Assembly (NCBI RefSeq): GCF_036962705.1
Contig: NZ_JBALOQ010000024.1
Coordinates: forward strand, 62,001 to 126,000
From: Ferdinandcohnia sp036962705
GTDB lineage: Bacteria; Bacillota; Bacilli; Bacillales; Bacillaceae_L
Length of the DNA: 64,000 nt
Direction: 5' to 3'
Part shown: piece by piece, positions 45,288 to 53,194 of the stretch
Position numbering within the stretch: the first letter of the stretch is position 1
Layout: the number at the start of each line of letters is the position of its first letter
Program-made: the position numbers and the translations under genes
The notes under the pieces: generated by a model
What the model was told of the DNA's origin: nothing
Databases searched by the model: none
Seen by the model: the letters and a program-made list of their open reading frames with translations, nothing else

Positions 45288-45827
45288 TTATTTATCTGGT
45301 AATCTTTTGTTTCGTAAAACAGTTATAAATCCATTCAAAATATTGTGGCTAACAGCAAAACCTTTACGTGTATAAAATTCTAATGCATCATTACCGTTTG
45401 AAACAAAAATAAAATAATCCTCTATATCATCAAATTGATTCAACCATTTCATTGAAATATCAAAGAGCACTGAACCAATCCCATATCGTCTATATTCTTC
45501 TTTTATATAAAACTGAGATAAACACCCTACATTGTTTCTATTCACTGAAGAAAGGTCAAAAAAAGTTGCGAAATCATTTGAGTAGGCTTCTTTAGGAGAG
45601 ATATTTGAATAAACATAACCAACTATTTTGTCACCATCTCTTACAACTACAATTTGATTGTCTATTGCACTTTTTATAGAAGAAAGCATCCTTGTCTCAA
45701 AATTCATATCATCAAACAATTCAGGTGTAATTTTTGCCTTTGATTTTTGAAAAACCATAAGTTCATTACACAACTCTTTACAAGAGTAAGCTTTTTCAAT
45801 TGGTATAATTTCATATTTTATATTCAT
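45288..45827 (-). CDS. GNAT acetyltransferase
   Basis: A 179-residue N-acetyltransferase: IVVVRDGDKIVGYVYSNISP, GCLSQFYIKEEYRRYGIGSV with the acetyl-CoA loop (RRYGIG), and VSNGNDALEFYTRKGFAVSH. AAAAGGTGTG lies about 8 bases before the ATG. The substrate cannot be predicted. It is a single-gene unit whose stop codon is followed at once by the composite repeat. Confidence 0.87.
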   Translation of the reverse strand: MNIKYEIIPIEKAYSCKELCNELMVFQKSKAKITPELFDDMNFETRMLSSIKSAIDNQIVVVRDGDKIVGYVYSNISPKEAYSNDFATFFDLSSVNRNNVGCLSQFYIKEEYRRYGIGSVLFDISMKWLNQFDDIEDYFIFVSNGNDALEFYTRKGFAVSHNILNGFITVLRNKRLPDK

Positions 45828-45880
45828 CTTTTATTTCACACCTTTTGATATCATAATAATAATAATCATACCTTCCTTAT

Positions 45881-45980
45881 CTAACAATCCTGTTTCTTTA
45901 GTTTAATAACTTCAACAAAAAAGTGCATTAATCCTTCTTGAATCAATGCACCAGTTTGTTTAAGTACAATTCTTCACAAT
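45881..45980. repeat. Intergenic repeat, type A (best-preserved copy 7)
   Basis: CTAACAATCCTGTTTCTTTA core, AATAACTTCAACAAAAAA linker, GTGCATTAATCC / GAATCAATGCACC hairpin and the full tail AAGTACAATTCTTCACAAT. A short AAT microsatellite precedes it at 45850-45866. Confidence 0.85.
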
Positions 45981-46033
45981 GTTTGCTTTTAATGCAATCA
46001 TCATTATCATTCATCATCTGCCCTTGTTATACA

Positions 46034-46085
46034 AAGGCTTAAACTAAAAGTGCGTTAATTCTCTTTGGATCAACACACTATAACT
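46034..46085. repeat. Intergenic repeat, type A hairpin (copy 8)
   Basis: GTGCGTTAATTC / GGATCAACACAC hairpin, with AAACTAAAA on its left. This second copy in the same gap lies 45 bases behind the amidase stop codon. Confidence 0.65.
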
Positions 46086-46128
46086 TTGAAGTAAAAAGGC
46101 TTCATACTATTTAGTAGTATTCAATATT

Positions 46129-47595
46129 TCAGTTCCAGTTCGGACTTTTTCGATGGTTAGTGGCCTGTTCAAATGCATATGCTAACTTAATTAATTTTCC
46201 TTCACTATAAGCTGTTCCTGCAAAGGTAACTCCAAAAGGCTGGCCATTCTGCTTATAACCAGCAGGTATGGCAACGGATGGATACCCTGCTTTTGCACTA
46301 ATTGTTGAACCTATATAAGAAGGGAAAAGAATTGAATCTAGATTGTACTTTTCCAAAGCAAGATCGATACCTTGATCCTGGGAAAAATAGAGGTCTTCCA
46401 ATTTGCTTAATAAATAATCGGGATTCCTTAATGTATTTGAAAAGATGGCTCTTTGTTCCAGTTTATCCTGTCCATATTTTAATGCCTTTTCTTTGTTGAT
46501 TTGATTATATTGAATTAAATCTCTAATTGAATGAATAGGTAAGTTTGTTGGGAGTTGTGAAAGAAAATTATCTAAACTGTGTTTCAATTCGTATAGATTT
46601 ACCCCCCAACTCCATTTTCTATGAAAGGAAGGTATTTCTATCTCTTCTATAATGGCTCCCTGATTTTTAATAACTTGTATAGCTTTTTGAAACAAGGCCT
46701 CATCGTACTCATCCGAATTTAGAAAGTCATTGGATGCATTTTTAAATATGCCGACCCTAGCTCCTTTAAGGCCATCGGAATCAAGGAATATAGAATAATC
46801 CTGCTCTATCCTTCCTTCACTTTTTAATGTCGCAGCATCATTCTTATCAACACCAGCCATAACCCCGAGCAAAAGGGCTGCATCCGTAACATTCCTTGCC
46901 ATTGGCCCAGCAGTATCTTGAGAATATGTAAAAGGAATAATACCGCTTCTGCTAATTAAGCCTACAGTTGGTTTGATTCCTACTACTGAATTTTGTATAG
47001 CAGGACTAAGAATTGAAGCATCTGTTTCTGTACCTACGGATAAAACCGTAAAGTTAGCAGCAACTGCCACAGCAGAACCAGAACTAGACCCACCCACAAA
47101 AAGGTCGGGGTCTCCATAAGGGTTTAGTACTTGCCCTCCTCTAGAGCTATAGCCGGCCCACATTGTCGTAGACATTGCATTAGCTAATTCAGTCATATTC
47201 GTCTTACCTAAAATAACCGCACCTGCTTTACGGAGCTTTTCAACAAGAAATGCATCTTTTTCCCCAATATAATGCTCCAATGCAATCGTACCTGCACTTG
47301 TATGCATTGAATCCGAGGTTTCAATATTATCCTTTAGAAGGACAGGAATTCCGTGCATAGGGCCTCTAACTCCCTTTGTGTTTCTTTCATTATCAAGGGC
47401 TTCGGCTATAAAGATAGCGTCAGGATTTATTTCAAGAACGGAATTTATTCCCGGCCCGTCCTGATCATATTTCGCTATCCGATATAAATAATACATCACT
47501 AATTCTTTTGAAGTAACTAACCCATCTCCCATTGCACTTTGAATCTCATTAATCGTTAATTCCTCTTTATAAAACTCATTAAATTTAATAGTCAT
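46129..47595 (-). CDS. Amidase-signature family protein
   Basis: A 488-residue amidase. The Ser-Ser-Lys triad regions are present: Lys88 in GIPVLLKDNIETSD, the GGSSSGSAVAV block at about 168-178, and the Ser of VGTETDASILSPA. AGAVILGKTNMTELA and the C-terminal GYPSVAIPAGYKQNGQPFG and GVTFAGTAYSEGKL are typical. It resembles B. subtilis YerM-like amidases and GatA-like peptide amidases. It hydrolyses an amide of unknown identity and has no GatB/GatC neighbours, so it is not the tRNA amidotransferase. AAGGGG lies 8 bases before the ATG. Confidence 0.92.
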   Translation of the reverse strand: MTIKFNEFYKEELTINEIQSAMGDGLVTSKELVMYYLYRIAKYDQDGPGINSVLEINPDAIFIAEALDNERNTKGVRGPMHGIPVLLKDNIETSDSMHTSAGTIALEHYIGEKDAFLVEKLRKAGAVILGKTNMTELANAMSTTMWAGYSSRGGQVLNPYGDPDLFVGGSSSGSAVAVAANFTVLSVGTETDASILSPAIQNSVVGIKPTVGLISRSGIIPFTYSQDTAGPMARNVTDAALLLGVMAGVDKNDAATLKSEGRIEQDYSIFLDSDGLKGARVGIFKNASNDFLNSDEYDEALFQKAIQVIKNQGAIIEEIEIPSFHRKWSWGVNLYELKHSLDNFLSQLPTNLPIHSIRDLIQYNQINKEKALKYGQDKLEQRAIFSNTLRNPDYLLSKLEDLYFSQDQGIDLALEKYNLDSILFPSYIGSTISAKAGYPSVAIPAGYKQNGQPFGVTFAGTAYSEGKLIKLAYAFEQATNHRKSPNWN

Positions 47596-47677
47596 AATAA
47601 TACCCCTTATTGAATTGCGAATTTACAACATTTTAACACTTTTATAAATATTTAAGCACTATTTCTTTAAACCATTC

Positions 47678-47840
47678 TTCCACTATACTGCACCTTTAGT
47701 ACAACAAGAAAAAACTGCCCCTTATGATAGCTCTAAACTTCAATTCTTGCACCCGATAGCCATCCATGAAGTAGTTTCATAAAAGAAAATGAAAAATGAA
47801 AATTGAAAAACGTTCTTTCAGGGTTGTTTAATACAACTTT
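47678..47840. repeat. Composite intergenic repeat with type B unit (copy 9)
   Basis: Core CCACTATACTGCACCTTTAG, TACAACAAGAAAAAACTG linker, CACCCGATAGCCATCCATGA (type B start) and a GAACGTTCTTTCA-type hairpin region. It lies 55 bases behind the stop codon of the lipoprotein gene. Confidence 0.7.
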
Positions 47841-47894
47841 AGGAAGTTTTTAAATGTCAATCTTATATAGTTTAATGAATTACTCTCTTTTTTC

Positions 47895-48524
47895 TTAAAG
47901 TTCCCGTCCAAATGCTTTTGTCTTAATATTTTTCTTATCAAGGAATTCTTCTATTTTTTTCTGTTCTCTTCCATTCACCACATTACTTTTATTCATAATT
48001 GATCCAATGTTTATTTTTGGAAAAACCCCTTTATTTGCGTCATCTGTAATATTACTAAGGATTTCATCTAGTTCATAAAGAATCTCATTGTAAGTTGTAG
48101 TGTACTGGCTAATTCTTTCAGACTCTTCTTGATAACCTGTAGGTAATGTATTATTTAAGATAAAGTTAGAAAAATTTTCATCATTTTCTTTTGTAAGCTT
48201 GGTAATTTGGGCGAACTTCTTTAATTCATTTTTATTTAATTCCTCTCCCTCATATATAATCTCTTGAAATGGGTAACTAGCATTAACTAATTCATCATGG
48301 CTGTCTAGATATGTTTTTATGCTTCCTTTTATCTCTTCTTCGTCAATTACACTATTCAGTTTTTCAGAGGTAAAAATAATACTTGGAACCTTTACATCCT
48401 GCGTAGAAAGAATTTCATTTTCTCCATTATCAATACTTTCTGTATTATCAGTATTTTCACCCTGCGAACATGCGCTTAATGCAAAAATAATTAAGAAGCT
48501 ATAAATAATCCTTCTCATAATCAT
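47895..48524 (-). CDS. NDxxF-motif lipoprotein
   Basis: A 209-residue lipoprotein. The signal peptide ends in a lipobox, FALSACS, and a polar linker follows (QGENTDNTESIDNGENE). The KENDENFSNF stretch in the middle fits the NDxxF motif that names a Bacillus lipoprotein family. The rest is helical, ending NGREQKKIEEFLDKKNIKTK. AAGGAG lies 5 bases before the first ATG; a second ATG two codons on is also possible. Function unknown. Anchored outside the membrane. Confidence 0.75.
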   Translation of the reverse strand: MIMRRIIYSFLIIFALSACSQGENTDNTESIDNGENEILSTQDVKVPSIIFTSEKLNSVIDEEEIKGSIKTYLDSHDELVNASYPFQEIIYEGEELNKNELKKFAQITKLTKENDENFSNFILNNTLPTGYQEESERISQYTTTYNEILYELDEILSNITDDANKGVFPKINIGSIMNKSNVVNGREQKKIEEFLDKKNIKTKAFGREL

Positions 48525-48669
48525 TTCTTCTCCTTTGCTTGATTTATTGCTTTTTTCTCTTTACCCCTTTATCAATAGCATAAACAGCGTTTAATTCTTT
48601 AGCGATCTCAACTTTAATACGATTAGCTCATGAATAAGTTCCAATTTCAATAAAATTTTCCATTTGAAA

Positions 48670-49401
48670 TTACAATCCAATCTTATCAGTTAGCTTTTTT
48701 ATCGCACTGACTACCACTTCGGGAACATCATTTTGTATATAATGAGCACTGTTTTCAACTATAACCAATTCATTATCAGAGGATATTTCAAGAATTGCCC
48801 TCTGCATTTCATTCCATAACTCTTGTGATTCCTTTGAATAATGAGCTTTTTTACCAGCTGAAAGAACAATTAGTGGGACATTTAATTTAAATTTAGTTTC
48901 TTTTACCTGCTTTAGGCTTTCCATAAATTCATCATAATTGCCTTCATAAACGAATTGCTTGTTGTATGCTTGTTGAAACTCTTTTGACATCGTTGGAAGA
49001 AATCTTTCTCTGTAATCTTCAGGCGTAGAGTCAACTAAGACAAGTCCACAAACTTCATTTTGATATTCAGTTGCAAACATTCGCATATTAACTCCACCAA
49101 ATGAATGACCTACTAATATGTAGGGAGGTTTAATCTTGGCTTCAATAAGAAGTTCCTTCAATTCTCTTACCATCTCACGACTGGTTCTGGGATTCGAACT
49201 TTTTTCACTGTTCCCAAGTCCTGCTCTATCATAAATTAAAACGTTAGAGAGCATTGAAATATCTCCAATTACTGAATCCCAAGCCTTGGAAAAATCTCCA
49301 TATCCAGCGTCCATTACAATTGTTGGTTTTCCTATATTTTCTCCCACTAATTTAGCATATAAATTACAATCACTTATTTGCACAAACATTTCTTTAGTCA
49401 T
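48670..49401 (-). CDS. Alpha/beta hydrolase
   Basis: A 243-residue alpha/beta-hydrolase-fold protein. The nucleophile elbow is GHSFGG (residues about 98-103), preceded by VLIYDRAGLGNSEKS. The acid is likely in PLIVLSAGKKAHY region, and the catalytic His in ENSAHYIQNDVPEVV. No signal peptide. GAGAGGA lies before the ATG. Typical of small esterases or haloperoxidase-like enzymes; substrate not predictable. Single-gene unit. Confidence 0.88.
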   Translation of the reverse strand: MTKEMFVQISDCNLYAKLVGENIGKPTIVMDAGYGDFSKAWDSVIGDISMLSNVLIYDRAGLGNSEKSSNPRTSREMVRELKELLIEAKIKPPYILVGHSFGGVNMRMFATEYQNEVCGLVLVDSTPEDYRERFLPTMSKEFQQAYNKQFVYEGNYDEFMESLKQVKETKFKLNVPLIVLSAGKKAHYSKESQELWNEMQRAILEISSDNELVIVENSAHYIQNDVPEVVVSAIKKLTDKIGL

Positions 49402-49423
49402 TTAGTCCATTCCTCTCATTTTG

Positions 49424-49519
49424 CCAACTAATTAACAATCCTTAGTTGAAAAAATTCAACAAAAAGGTGCATTAATCCTTCTTGGATCAACGCACCCTTT
49501 AAGTACAATACTTCACAAT
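49424..49519. repeat. Intergenic repeat, type A (well-preserved copy 10)
   Basis: Core CCAACTAATTAACAATCCTT followed by AGTTGAAAAAATTCAAC, GGTGCATTAATCC / GGATCAACGCACC hairpin, and tail TTTAAGTACAATACTTCAC. It ends 10 bases from the stop codon of the HAD gene at 49529. Confidence 0.85.
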
Positions 49520-49528
49520 CTTTTGTAG

Positions 49529-50302
49529 TTATAGAATCCCGTACTTTTTCAATGCAAAATATATCCCATCTTCACTTGATTTTTTTGTCACAAAATCTGC
49601 TACCATTTTCAATTTTTTATTTCCATTTCCCATCGCAATTCCAAGTCCTACTAATTCCAACATATCTATGTCGTTCTCTCCATCCCCAAACGCAAGCGCC
49701 TCAGACTTATCAATATTAAAATACTCTAATACTTTGTTGATTGCTAAAGATTTTGATATGTCTTTTTCTAATACATTTAATATATAGGGATGCCATCTTT
49801 TAAAGGTTAGGTGCGGGAATCTTTTAATATATTTCTCAACCATTTCGTCATTCGCGAATAGACACATTAAAAATATCTCACTATTATATACCTGTTGGTT
49901 TATGGTAGGATATTCCTCCAGTGATAAGGTTTCCCTTAATGCTTTTAATATATTGTCATTCTTTACACCATTCATACTGTAATCTTCAGTATAGAATGAT
50001 AGTCCATTATTCTCCGCATACGCAAATTCAACCATTTCTTGAACTATTCTTTTATCCATCGGCACTTTATGAATAATTTTTTTATTTTGTTTTACATACG
50101 CTCCATTTGCTGTGATGAAAGTATCAATTCCTAACGCTTTTATTTCGTTACACATGGATAATGGTCTACCTGTTGCCACTACAACCTTTAGCCCTTTACC
50201 TATTAAAGCTTTAATTGCCTCTTTGGTGCTTTCTGAAATGCTACCATCCTCATGGTTCGTAATTGTTCCATCTACATCAAAAAATACAATTTTATACTTC
50301 AT
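49529..50302 (-). CDS. HAD-superfamily Cof-type phosphatase
   Basis: A 257-residue HAD hydrolase of the Cof (IIB) type: FFDVDGTI with nucleophile Asp near residue 8, VVATGRPLS, the C2 cap between residues about 85 and 180, DKSEALAFGDGENDIDMLEL and GIAMGNGNKKLK. It removes phosphate from sugar phosphates or related metabolites such as FMN or PLP. AAAGGAG lies 6 bases before the ATG. Single-gene unit with a type A repeat immediately behind its stop. Confidence 0.92.
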   Translation of the reverse strand: MKYKIVFFDVDGTITNHEDGSISESTKEAIKALIGKGLKVVVATGRPLSMCNEIKALGIDTFITANGAYVKQNKKIIHKVPMDKRIVQEMVEFAYAENNGLSFYTEDYSMNGVKNDNILKALRETLSLEEYPTINQQVYNSEIFLMCLFANDEMVEKYIKRFPHLTFKRWHPYILNVLEKDISKSLAINKVLEYFNIDKSEALAFGDGENDIDMLELVGLGIAMGNGNKKLKMVADFVTKKSSEDGIYFALKKYGIL

Positions 50303-50520
50303 TTAAAACTCCTTTACTTTTTTGAAGAGAAGCAATATTAACCCAATTAAAATAAATTGTACCAAAATATTAGTATCTAAGGTTAATATAAATTCAGAGT
50401 GTTATTTCTATAGGAGTGAGTATGCTGTTAGATATGTTGTTATATAACTGGCAGGTAAAAGAGGACTGATAAAAACTTTGATACTAGAAGAGTAGAAATA
50501 AAGAGTGGAATGGGATTACA

Positions 50521-50679
50521 TTTTCATTTACATATGGAATAATCATTCATCATATGATTTCACATGAAATTCATCATATTGGGCAATTATCAATTTGGGC
50601 AAGAGCAATGGATCTAAAACCAATTTCTTCGGATTTAATTATAGGCTGTTTTCGTAAACTTTGTTGCTTTTGTAAGTAA
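50521..50679 (+). pseudogene. Remnant of a DinB-family protein (C-terminal part)
   Basis: The plus-strand frame reads FSFTYGIIIHHMISHEIHHI then GQLSIWARAMDLKPISSDLI and ends at TAA 50677-50679. This is the last helix of a YuaE/DinB-type protein (H-ISHE-HH-GQL). No start exists and the N-terminal 100 residues are absent. It is opposite in strand to the surrounding array. Confidence 0.7.
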
Positions 50680-50754
50680 GGGATTTATGTTATACTTTAT
50701 AAATCAATATAGTTCAGAATTATCAAAAAAAATATAAAGAGGGATGAAGATACT

Positions 50755-51027
50755 TTGAAGAGGAAATTTGGATTTTTATCTTTTATTTTAGCCATTGTAG
50801 GGATTTTGCTATTTTACTTGAGTTCTCAGGGCAGTAACGGAATTTTCAACCCTTATTTTTTCACAGGACTTGCTTCTTGGATAACAAGTTTTGTGCTAGG
50901 CGTTAAAGGAGTCAAAGCAAAAGAAAGTGGTTCTTTAAAATTTGTTGGTATGGGAATGATTTCTCTTATTATTATTGGTTATGGATTGTCAATAGTTCTA
51001 ATGGGCATTCGTGGATTCGGAGCTTAA
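50755..51027 (+). CDS. Small membrane protein, three TM segments (90 aa)
   Basis: TTG 50755, with GAGGGATG about 11 bases upstream, opens a 90-residue protein with three hydrophobic segments (FGFLSFILAIVGILLFYLSS, FTGLASWITSFVLGVKGVKA, MGMISLIIIGYGLSIVLMGI). It is the only intact plus-strand gene between 33.5 and 55 kb, and follows directly after a DinB remnant on the same strand. Family unknown; small hydrophobic proteins of this form are common in bacilli. Confidence 0.7.
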   Translation: MKRKFGFLSFILAIVGILLFYLSSQGSNGIFNPYFFTGLASWITSFVLGVKGVKAKESGSLKFVGMGMISLIIIGYGLSIVLMGIRGFGA

Positions 51028-51114
51028 ACACATTTTTGGACAGATTATCACTGTTTAAGGGTGAATTTTTTGTACTACTTATGCTATTCCTTTCAACATA
51101 CAAGTTAAACAACA

Positions 51115-51198
51115 CTCTTCAACTGAACCGTTAGCACAACAAGAAAGGATTACCACAGCAATCCCCTTTTTTCACTCTTGCACCCGTTCGTATTTAAG
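51115..51198. repeat. Intergenic repeat, type A variant (copy 11)
   Basis: Core CTTCAACTGAACCGTTAGCA, ACAAGAAAGG linker, GGATTACCACAGCAATCC hairpin followed by CCTTTTTT, and CTTGCACCCGTTCGTATTTA. It ends at the stop codon of the CPCC gene at 51199. Confidence 0.7.
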
Positions 51199-51462
51199 CT
51201 ATAACGGTTTCCAATTAAAGTCTCTCTTATCATTTTCATTAGGTTTTCTTACATACTCGGTACAGCTTTCCTCACAAGCGCCAAATAGGATATAGTTTCT
51301 CTGTGCTTGTCTTAAAGATGGAATATTGGCTCCACCCTTATAATCAGGGTCAGCATATTGAATCCCATCATCTTCCCAAAAACAGATTCTACATATATCA
51401 TAAGTTCCAGGAGGTTCTACATCTAATGTTTTATAACCGCAGCAAGGACAAGTGAATTTCAT
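51199..51462 (-). CDS. CPCC-family cysteine-rich zinc protein
   Basis: An 87-residue protein of the CPCC family: KFTCPCCGYKTLD at the start, GTYDICRICFWEDDGIQYAD, then GGANIPSLRQAQRNYILFGA. The two CxxC pairs should bind one zinc. The frame is open to 51483, but GGGGTG lies 7 bases before ATG 51462, and the family always starts just before CPCC. CPCC proteins are frequent in Bacillus accessory regions; function unknown. Confidence 0.85.
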   Translation of the reverse strand: MKFTCPCCGYKTLDVEPPGTYDICRICFWEDDGIQYADPDYKGGANIPSLRQAQRNYILFGACEESCTEYVRKPNENDKRDFNWKPL

Positions 51463-51504
51463 ATAATCACCCCAATAAAGCATACCTCTTATCTCAATTA
51501 TACT

Positions 51505-51719
51505 ACCCTATAGCCATCCATGAAGCAGAAAAATCATTGCCTCATCACAGAGATTGAAAATACATTTGTATGACTATAATGGTGATTAATCCAGTCAACC
51601 AAGCAATATCAATGATTTGCAGCTCTCTCATTTTTAAAAAACACATGAGACGGGTTTCTTTTTTTGGATTTTAGAGAAGTTTATTTTCATGGTAATTTAA
51701 GTATATTCTTTCACAATCT
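51505..51719. repeat. Intergenic repeat, type B with an insertion (copy 12)
   Basis: TATAGCCATCCATGAAGCAG opens a type B unit, and TTTCATGGTAATTTAAGTAT with TCTTTCACAATC closes one. The two halves are about 140 bases apart rather than about 60, so about 80 bases of other sequence, including an AAAAAACACATGAGACGGGT-type hairpin, lie between them. Confidence 0.55.
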
Positions 51720-51734
51720 CCATCTAATTTAACA

Positions 51735-51785
51735 TAAAGCAAGCGTGCAATTCTTATTACAGAATTGCGCCCGTTAATTGAATAA
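51735..51785. repeat. Hairpin of the repeat family (degenerate copy 13)
   Basis: GCAATTCTTATTACAGAATTGC forms a stem, GCAATTC / GAATTGC, within AAGCGT...GCCCGTTAATTG, in the style of the type A hairpin. It lies about 50 bases behind the hydrolase stop at 51833. Confidence 0.5.
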
Positions 51786-51832
51786 CGAAATAGTATTTAT
51801 TACTTTTATTTGAAAATGTTTATTAATTTCAT

Positions 51833-52873
51833 TTAATATTTATCTAAACTTTTCCAAGTTTGAATTAGCCATTCTTCAAAAACGGTCTCTTCTTCAAATT
51901 GTGGATAATGTGCAGATTTTTCAAAGACGATAAATTCCTTAATAGGAGCCTTTACGATATCATAATATGCTTTTGCTGAATTCGTAGATGTCATATAATC
52001 ATATTTTCCCATGACAAAATAGAGAGGGATATCTAAGCTACTAACTATTGTTGTAATATCATTCTCCTTTTCTTCAGAAAGTAATATATCCTGTGTGGCT
52101 GAAATTCCATTTAAATAACGAATGACATCAAGTAAATTGTATTCGGGGTTCGTTAGAAATCCTATGTAATAATCCATATTATCATTAATTAACCTTGATG
52201 CCCCTCCATACTTCCGAACCAGATCTCTAGGGGTATTTGCTTCCCCTATTTCAATAGAATCTTCAAGAAGCTTGAGTTTATCTACATCCTTTTGATTTCC
52301 AGCTTGATTTGCTTGACTAATTGTATAGTTGAGGCTATCTACTTCACTATTAATATAATTAGAAACTTGACCAATCCCAATATATGCAGCAAATTTTTCA
52401 GGAGCCTTTTTTGCAGCCTTCATTCCTATGTATGTACCGTAAGAATGACCAATTAATAATACCTTTTCTTTAGAAAATTCATTTTTTACATAGTCTGTTA
52501 GAGCCAATAAATCCTCAACATGTTGATCTGAGGAAATATCAGAATAATCATCAAAGAACTGATATGATTTTCCACTTCCTCTTTGATCATAATGAACAAT
52601 AGTAAAATGCTCTTCAAGTAAATCTTGATACTTTCTAACATAAGGAATTTCAGAGCACCCTGGTCCCCCATGTACGAAAATAATAATTGGATTGTTTCGA
52701 TCAACACCTCTTATCATTACTTCAAGTTCTGTTCCGTTTATTTCTATGCTCTCTAATGTAGCAATGCTGTTTTCCCCATCTATCTTAGGTGTCCATGTTG
52801 GAAACAATAGAATAAGAAGTATGAACAGAGTTATAGATATGAAAAAAATGATTAACTTTCTTTTACTTTTCAA
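51833..52873 (-). CDS. Membrane-anchored alpha/beta hydrolase (proline iminopeptidase-like)
   Basis: A 346-residue protein with an N-terminal membrane anchor (RKLIIFFISITLFILLILLF), then an S33-type hydrolase: FVHGGPGCSE (the HGGPG oxyanion motif), VHYDQRGSGKS, and the nucleophile in IGHSYGTYIG. The acid is probably in FVMGKYDYMTST and the His in FEKSAHYPQFEEE. The start is TTG, with AAGGAG 8 bases upstream. HGGPG and DQRGSG mark proline iminopeptidases and relatives, so an N-terminal peptide or a small amide is the likely substrate outside the cell. Confidence 0.88.
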   Translation of the reverse strand: MKSKRKLIIFFISITLFILLILLFPTWTPKIDGENSIATLESIEINGTELEVMIRGVDRNNPIIIFVHGGPGCSEIPYVRKYQDLLEEHFTIVHYDQRGSGKSYQFFDDYSDISSDQHVEDLLALTDYVKNEFSKEKVLLIGHSYGTYIGMKAAKKAPEKFAAYIGIGQVSNYINSEVDSLNYTISQANQAGNQKDVDKLKLLEDSIEIGEANTPRDLVRKYGGASRLINDNMDYYIGFLTNPEYNLLDVIRYLNGISATQDILLSEEKENDITTIVSSLDIPLYFVMGKYDYMTSTNSAKAYYDIVKAPIKEFIVFEKSAHYPQFEEETVFEEWLIQTWKSLDKY

Positions 52874-53109
52874 ATAGAAAACTCCTTATCTACTTTTGGC
52901 CATAACTCTTGAATAGGGAAAATTATCAAAAATTGCGTTGAAGTTTATTCGTTGAAATTTTTTTTAGAAAGTAATTTTTTTAAGAAATTCACTTTAATGA
53001 AAGATATAAAATACGTAAAGTTTCGCTATTTCTTTCGCATACATTTTTCATCTTTCTTCCCCCAATAATCTACAGTTATTAAGGAATATTCATTCAACCT
53101 TTTATTATA

Positions 53110-53180
53110 CCTTCTTCAAGTAATAATAACTTCAACAAAAAAAGCGATAATCCTTTATCTAGGATTATCGCACGCTTTTG
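53110..53180. repeat. Intergenic repeat, type A (last copy 14)
   Basis: CTTCTTCAAGTAATAATAAC, TTCAACAAAAAAAG, then GCGATAATCCT / AGGATTATCGC, an 11-bp perfect stem with T-run on the minus strand. It ends 15 bases from the stop codon of the MDR gene. No further copies were seen to the right. Confidence 0.8.
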
Positions 53181-53194
53181 ATATGAATACCTGC

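Noticed and set aside
46129..47595. Glutamyl-tRNA amidotransferase subunit A
   Set aside because: It has the amidase signature, but gatB and gatC are absent and the sequence is closer to stand-alone amidases.
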